Below are positions 59,131 to 64,000 of a stretch of DNA of 64,000 nucleotides, one piece after another. A program made the position numbers and the translations under genes. Source of the stretch: Symsagittifera roscoffensis (taxonomy: Eukaryota; Xenacoelomorpha; Acoela; Convolutidae). The stretch lies in the NCBI RefSeq assembly GCF_963678635.1, contig NC_087071.1:39085858-39149857 (forward strand), read 5' to 3'. A model generated the notes under the pieces. That model was given only the letters and a program-made list of their open reading frames with translations, was not told the origin of the DNA and made no database searches. Positions within the stretch are counted from its first letter, which is position 1. Each line of letters opens with the position of its first letter.

Positions 59131-61628
59131 AAGAAGTCTGGACCGTGATTCAGAGCTATGGGACCCAGTCCATTCTCAAAACAGGTCTCAATCAACCCTT
59201 GATGAGAGAAGTACTTGACAAGCTTGATGAGTGTGAAGGGAGACTGAGTGAGTTGTTGATCGACTCAGCCACTGATGAGAGTGAAGCGAATTCTCCCATC
59301 AAGATGACACCGCAGGACGATGAAGGAGAGGTGGTGTATCTGTCAAGAACCAGGAGAGGGACGATGCGATCGAAAATGGTGATTGATAAAATCAATGCGA
59401 TGAAAATGAAGTTAGGCAGCAGAGTGATGCCGAGGAGAATTGGAAAGACGAAAGGGGATTCAGAAATATCGATGAAAGCTGGTAACTCAGCGAAAAGGAA
59501 GCGAGTCGAAGAAGTTATGGATTTGGGGCAAGGTAATTATCAATTGTCCGGCACAGATAGAATATTAACTGATATAGCGATGGTGCCACCCATTCTCATG
59601 GCGGGGATAAAGTCAACCGGTTATAAATCCAAAAGGAGTGACCGCACTCTGACTGGAGCAACGTTAGAAATGGAAATACTCAGCCAATGTGGAGAGAGCA
59701 AAATGAGGGACTTCAAGCCATCTCCCATGAATCATGGAAAGGGAAGTGTTGCAGGACAACTAACACCAGTGGAATACAACCGACTAACCGTGTCAGAGAC
59801 AGTGTCGATAGATGAACCCACTGGAGGATACATGGAGATGTTGGAATGCCGGAACTCGGCTAGAGGGTATGTAATGGCCCTGGAAGACGAAAAAGCCATG
59901 GAGGGTTATCTGAAAATGATGTTGCAAGGCGCCACCCTCAAGCAGAAGGCGTATGGAACTTTGGCGTCGTCTGACATACAGGCGGAAACAATCGAGCAGT
60001 TAGTGAGCCTTCCATGGAAAGCAGTAGTATTGAGGTATTTCGAAGAAGAAATGAGGACTACGCCAAGAATACATGCTCTCGTGGCAGTACCTTACGTAAG
60101 GACAGAGTTACAACTCAGGTTCGCCTGGTGCATGATGGGACTGACTCGCGAAGAATATGATTCAGAAGAAAGAAAGAGATCAAAAGAAGAAAAGGTTTTC
60201 CTTATGACGAATCTGAGGGATCTGATAGTCCAGGAGGGGGCAGCAGTAGCGTGTGCGAAGCGGAGAGACGCTCTCTGTTTCATTCGATTCCTGATAGAGC
60301 AGATTTCAGTACCTGCGTTAAACACTTGTGTTAAAATGTTGAGGGAAGGCGATGAGCGAACGAAAGCCTTGTTCTTACTAGCAATGCTGGATATGCAGCA
60401 AAGTAAACCGATGAGGGTAAACATGAAAGAACCTGAAGAATTGGAACCCATGAAAAAGATAGACGAGATCAGGAGATTCTCAAACAAGGAGTTGAGACTC
60501 ACTAAAGAATCTATGGGAGCATTGCCGAAATCCAGTGAATACTGTGGACCGATCAAGAAGAAGTCATATAGCTACGTATTCGGGATTATAGGGATAGCGT
60601 ACAATCCTTTCCTGAGTGAAGACATACGCGATTGCTTCTTTGATTATGAGCAGGCGGGGTTACTAAGATTCTGGACATCCAGAATTGTAACGATTAAGAG
60701 CGTTAACAATCCACAGGCCAAATTGGGATTGGTCTTGGAAGAAGAGGTGACTGCACCTTCAGTACCAAGATCCGACAAGAGAGTGGAGTTTGGGTTGGGA
60801 TTCTCAGATGAATTACTGAGAACGAGCTTGATGGCAGTGTGGGAATTGATGAGGCCATCATGGTGTCCTAGTCCCAACGCTGACTCAATATTACGGGCGA
60901 CACAAGACGTACAGAGGGAACTGAATGCAGACTGTAACCTGCGTGACCTCAACATCATATATAATGTGATGATAACAGCCTCTAAGAGCAACGGAGAAGA
61001 TAAAGTAGAGTTGCCTGGCTGGGGACCGGAAGACTGGGTCAAGCCTGGTAGCTGTCTGGCGGAAGTCTGTGGACTGGAGGGTCATGTTTGTGGAGGTCTA
61101 GTCTGTGTGAAAACCCTGGAGAAACAACACAAGCAATTGACAATATTGTTTGGAAATGTAGTGATGAAAGCAAGAACAGAAACGGAACTGATAGCAGATT
61201 GCCATGGAGGAACCGATGTGAATCTAGTGACTGCACTAGGATTCTACAGCAAGTTTGGTTCTTTAGAGTCACTATTGAATCTAGAACAGAAACATGAGAT
61301 GGTCACAGCCATCAGCGTAGAAGTATTCCCAGGAGTTCTGCAGACTGAGCAGAAATATCTAGGAAAATGGAGGGAAGCAATCGAAACAGAGATGAACATC
61401 AGACACAACGAAACTTATTGTAGACCATCAGGAGCACGATATTTGGTGGATTCAACGTTGGCTCCAATGTGCAAGAGCAGGTATCCTGTACATTTCGTAG
61501 CTGTGGACGTGAAGAGTACAAGAACGATTGTGGATCAAGCCTTCTCGGTGCCGAAGTGTGTGAGATTGGCGAGAATGTCTGAAAAGTCTTACGATTCCCA
61601 ATGTGATGATCTTAGTTGGGACGAATGA
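59127..61628 (+). CDS. Copy C ORF2, C-terminal part
   Basis: The 833 residues cover the first two thirds of the unrecognised C-terminal module. Landmarks are G-T-Q-S-I-L-K-T-G-L-N-Q-P near the start, R-P-S-W-C-P, the cluster C-X4-C-X4-H-X-C-X4-C (about residues 638-655), N-L-V-T-A-L-G-F and F-S-V-P-K-C-V-R-L-A-R-M. The cluster has the same spacing as in copy A and could bind zinc. It is a part of a damaged copy. Confidence 0.72.
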   Translation: MKEVWTVIQSYGTQSILKTGLNQPLMREVLDKLDECEGRLSELLIDSATDESEANSPIKMTPQDDEGEVVYLSRTRRGTMRSKMVIDKINAMKMKLGSRVMPRRIGKTKGDSEISMKAGNSAKRKRVEEVMDLGQGNYQLSGTDRILTDIAMVPPILMAGIKSTGYKSKRSDRTLTGATLEMEILSQCGESKMRDFKPSPMNHGKGSVAGQLTPVEYNRLTVSETVSIDEPTGGYMEMLECRNSARGYVMALEDEKAMEGYLKMMLQGATLKQKAYGTLASSDIQAETIEQLVSLPWKAVVLRYFEEEMRTTPRIHALVAVPYVRTELQLRFAWCMMGLTREEYDSEERKRSKEEKVFLMTNLRDLIVQEGAAVACAKRRDALCFIRFLIEQISVPALNTCVKMLREGDERTKALFLLAMLDMQQSKPMRVNMKEPEELEPMKKIDEIRRFSNKELRLTKESMGALPKSSEYCGPIKKKSYSYVFGIIGIAYNPFLSEDIRDCFFDYEQAGLLRFWTSRIVTIKSVNNPQAKLGLVLEEEVTAPSVPRSDKRVEFGLGFSDELLRTSLMAVWELMRPSWCPSPNADSILRATQDVQRELNADCNLRDLNIIYNVMITASKSNGEDKVELPGWGPEDWVKPGSCLAEVCGLEGHVCGGLVCVKTLEKQHKQLTILFGNVVMKARTETELIADCHGGTDVNLVTALGFYSKFGSLESLLNLEQKHEMVTAISVEVFPGVLQTEQKYLGKWREAIETEMNIRHNETYCRPSGARYLVDSTLAPMCKSRYPVHFVAVDVKSTRTIVDQAFSVPKCVRLARMSEKSYDSQCDDLSWDE

Positions 61629-62186
61629 CATCTCCAGAGGATCAGACGAGCAGGAAGCACTGTGGGAGTCAATGATGGTGTGTTTGTTCACTATCCTCTG
61701 GCAGAAGTTCAGTTGCGCGGTACTGACCGTTTGCACTGTGCCAATGAATACGAGAAGCCTGACAGCATCAGGAAGGAGGCACAACGAGGGAGTCATGAGA
61801 TGGAACAACATCCTGAGGAACCTAGCAAATCGAAATGCCGGAAGGATGATCCTCATGGACATTGAACATGAGTTGAGAGCCATGGATCAGGCCAGACTGA
61901 CCACGGATGGCATCCACTTCGACAGTATCGAAGGGCAAGCTTGGTTGAATCGAGTCTTCCAAGAACGATTGGAGGAGCTGGAAGCAGAACTTTTTGACAC
62001 AGGAGTGCTGAAGGAAGGGGGAACGGTGAGTGATGCGGTAATTACCACCTTTGTGCCTCCTAGCCTGGAAACACGCCTGGGTACGGTCCCAGCCGTCACG
62101 AATTACCGGCAACAAAGCTCCAGCGAACCAGGTCGAAGAACAGACGTGCAGGATCGGTTGGGAGAGGCGCCGACGAGAGAACAATT
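61593..62186 (+). repeat. Second copy of 0.59-kb internal duplication
   Basis: A near-identical repeat of 55019-55613 in direct orientation, 6.6 kb downstream, placed within the C-terminal ORF2 region. Copies A and B have nothing like it at this place. Confidence 0.93.
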
Positions 62187-62727
62187 GCGGAAATTAGATT
62201 GTCTAAAAGATTTAGATCTTTTTGAGACAATGTGCAAAGTTCTAAACATTCCGATGGAAGTGAAGAAGATATGGGCGAGAAAACGATTGATGCCATGGTT
62301 CAGAGCTAACATGACTGCATGGTTGTACGAGTATGCGAAAAAGCATATGTCGAAGCATGGCAGAGTGTACAGTGAATATCAGCTGGACATTGGGGCAGGA
62401 GCTTTCAAGCGAGCTTTCGTGACTCATCGGAATGCAGTGACTACCGCCGTGAAAAGAATTTCCAGGACGAGTGAGCGTGGTGGAAATGAGAAGGCAGAGA
62501 TGCTGAAAGAAGATTTGGAGAGAAACGTGACGTTGTGTCTCCACAAGAGTTTCTGCAGAAACAGAGAATCCAACGTGGATCCCCTACCTTGCTGTAAACA
62601 GAGGGTAGAAGAGCAGAAGTGTTGGAGGACGGCTTCCAACAGCGTCAGGATAGCCAACGATGTGCTACAAGACACGGAAACCGAAAGTGCGGAGTCAGTA
62701 TCACAGGAGGAAGAAATGGAACATTGA
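61603..62727 (+). CDS. Copy C ORF2 region, last part, partly made of the duplication
   Basis: The first half of these 374 residues is the repeated SGNH segment. The second half (from about 195) matches the end of ORF2 in A and B: L-D-L-F-E-T-M-C-K-V, P-W-F-R-A, G-A-F-K-R-A-F-V-T-H-R-N-A-V-T and L-H-K-S-F-C-R-N-R-E. It is unlikely to be a native protein of the element. Confidence 0.6.
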   Translation: MMILVGTNDISRGSDEQEALWESMMVCLFTILWQKFSCAVLTVCTVPMNTRSLTASGRRHNEGVMRWNNILRNLANRNAGRMILMDIEHELRAMDQARLTTDGIHFDSIEGQAWLNRVFQERLEELEAELFDTGVLKEGGTVSDAVITTFVPPSLETRLGTVPAVTNYRQQSSSEPGRRTDVQDRLGEAPTREQLRKLDCLKDLDLFETMCKVLNIPMEVKKIWARKRLMPWFRANMTAWLYEYAKKHMSKHGRVYSEYQLDIGAGAFKRAFVTHRNAVTTAVKRISRTSERGGNEKAEMLKEDLERNVTLCLHKSFCRNRESNVDPLPCCKQRVEEQKCWRTASNSVRIANDVLQDTETESAESVSQEEEMEH

Positions 62728-63536
62728 TGAATGGTCGAGAAAACAAGAGGCAACAATAAAGAAAATTAGAAGAATTTAGAAGTTTTAGAACTTCTAAACG
62801 ACGAAAAAAAGAAGAGAACAAAGGAGTGATGAAGAAAAGTTGAAACTCAGAATTGTTTTATGTGTGTGAAAAACTCAAGTGAGCAACCAAGCAACCAAGT
62901 TGTAATTGAAAACTGAAACATTTAGTTGAGTTTTGAAATTGTTGCATTTATAAATTTGCATTTTGATTTTAGTTGAAGTGGCTTTAGAGACACTCACTTA
63001 TTATTTATTTAGAAAGGATTAAGGGAAGAGTATATTTAAATATTCCGGCCTGCATGATTGTTTTTAATCACTTAGGAAGACTGATCACTTTGTGGTGACG
63101 TGACAGGCTTGAGTAATCTCTCGAAGAGGGAGATTGTTTCATTGTTATTTCTAACCACAGAGTTTCTTAGTTTTAATATTCAGGACAATAACAAGCAAGA
63201 TTTCCGAAGGGAAGGAGCATAGTAGGATAATTTTAGTTTGTTGGTTGGCAGGACTGTCCTGCAAGCCAACACCTTTTAAATCTAAGAGAAAAAGTTTTAA
63301 TCGGGACATTGACATTGGAAGTCAGAAAATATGTTTTATATTAATTCATATTCTCAATGTGCAGATTAATGAAAGAATTTGAAGGCTATAGTGATGTAGT
63401 ATGATGCCATTTATATTCTGCAGTGAGTCGATGTGACGTGGATAAAAGTAATTTCGTGCATTTTGTAAATTCTGTTCGATGACACTGTATCTATTTTACG
63501 AACATTGCGTGATTCAATGAGGACATTGACCGGACT
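62728..63536 (+). other. 3' UTR of copy C
   Basis: There is no supported gene. A 10-bp stem hairpin (TTTAGAAGTT, ttag, AACTTCTAAA) lies at 62775-62798, and the 25-bp block shared with copy B at 63155-63179. GAGGACATTGA precedes the PPT. Confidence 0.75.
63155..63179 (+). promoter_or_regulatory. 25-bp 3' UTR block identical in B and C
   Basis: It begins CCACAGAGTTTC and ends TTTTAATAT. The counterpart is 19688-19712 (minus). Sequence on either side has diverged, which suggests a cis-acting role. Confidence 0.55.
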
Positions 63537-63548
63537 GTCCGGGGAGTA
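63537..63548 (+). promoter_or_regulatory. Polypurine tract of copy C
   Basis: GTCCGGGGAGTA directly precedes TGTGACATTCG, the LTR start. Confidence 0.88.
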
Positions 63549-64000
63549 TGTGACATTCGACCAGAATGGACAAAATGCAATCTCTGCAGACTTCGAAATT
63601 TTAGCAGTGAACCTTCCGAGTTAATGATTTTGAAGGATTAACGACGTTATTCGGATGATTAGCAGAACGGTGAAGGTCAGGATATTCTCGTATTTTAAAA
63701 TTTTAAATTTTCGAAGTGATAACGTAACATTTCTGAGAAACGTCAGAAACGGCCATTTTAGCAAAAAGAACTAAGAAAAACAGAACAACTTTATCTGTGA
63801 TTGCGAACAGAACGGAAATCGAAATTAAAGAAAACGACAACGAATTACAGATAACGTTCCGAGTTGCAACTATTGTGCTGCTACAATAGTTGCAAGGCCG
63901 TTGCGAACAACGGTGAAGGGTGAAAACCAGCCTTCCGTGTTATCGTGAAATCGAACTTAAGGAGCTTGATTCAGTGGATTCACAAATCCGGAAGGGTTTC
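63549..64000 (+). repeat. 3' LTR of copy C, first 452 bases
   Basis: It starts TGTGACATTCGACC beside the PPT and runs off the window. Part aligns with the B LTR (AACATTTCTGAGAAA, ACGGCCATTTT, CAGAACAAC). Two hairpins lie at 63864-63895 (13-bp perfect stem, TTGCAACTATTGT) and 63898-63913 (CCGTTG, cgaa, CAACGG). Confidence 0.85.

Larger units (their letters stand above)
42800..64000 (+). mobile_element. Copy C: Ty3/gypsy-type LTR retroelement, 3' end beyond window
   Basis: It holds part of a leader, ORF1, gap, ORF2 region, 3' UTR, PPT and the first 452 bases of the 3' LTR. No LTR lies at its left end; the leader begins directly at the copy B boundary. Proteins are close to those of B. It looks damaged, with about three or four breaks, and carries an internal 0.6-kb duplication. 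Confidence 0.9.

Noticed and set aside
1-64000. Host genes, tRNA, rRNA, CRISPR arrays or bacterial operons.
   Set aside because: None is supported; every long frame on the sense strands belongs to the three retroelement copies.

Overview
The window is a nest of very large LTR retroelements and shows no host gene, tRNA or rRNA. Three related Ty3/gypsy-type copies fill it end to end. Copy A (+, 1-18433) is cut by the left window edge. Copy B (-, 18427-42799) has both 885-bp LTRs. Copy C (+, 42800-64000) is cut by the right edge and has no LTR at its left end. The metazoan style of the gag-pol, eukaryotic translation-start contexts, a candidate splice acceptor and the nesting point to an animal, probably an invertebrate. 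I cannot place it further from sequence alone.

Each copy has the same plan: LTR, structured leader, ORF1, a gap of about 0.4-0.5 kb, ORF2, 3' UTR, polypurine tract, LTR. ORF1 (about 3,000 aa when whole) is a single-frame polyprotein: coiled coil, capsid, two CCHC knuckles, DTG protease, reverse transcriptase, RNase H, a long acidic linker, integrase with a GPF module, then a C-terminal module resembling the TARG1/OARD1 macro (ADP-ribose) domain. ORF2 (about 2,950 aa in copy A) is not an envelope. It has a small N-terminal domain, a coiled coil, an SGNH/GDSL hydrolase-like domain with the usual blocks, a second SGNH-like fold with altered blocks, and about 1,900 further residues that are conserved among the copies but that I do not recognise. 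All three copies carry a pyrimidine-tract-YAG candidate acceptor at a matching place upstream of ORF2, so ORF2 is probably made from a spliced RNA.

The most striking signal is at the nucleotide level. The terminal polypurine tract (GTCCGGGGAGTA next to the LTR) recurs inside ORF1. One copy sits in a highly conserved block near the 3' end of ORF1. Others form the core of in-frame 'LSGE' repeats whose spacing differs by copy (54, 42 and 66 bp) while the core keeps the same codons. Internal plus-strand priming sites are the simplest reading.

The leaders of B and C carry an RNA fold whose stems covary, and copy B has it in tandem. The two LTRs of B differ at 4 of 885 positions, so B is a recent arrival, yet it lacks a target-site duplication. 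Its 3' LTR end is fused to the 3' LTR end of A through a shared 7 bp. Both ORFs of A look uninterrupted in this window. B and C look damaged, with roughly three or four breaks each. In the copies labelled broken, ORF parts are listed separately and have not been joined.
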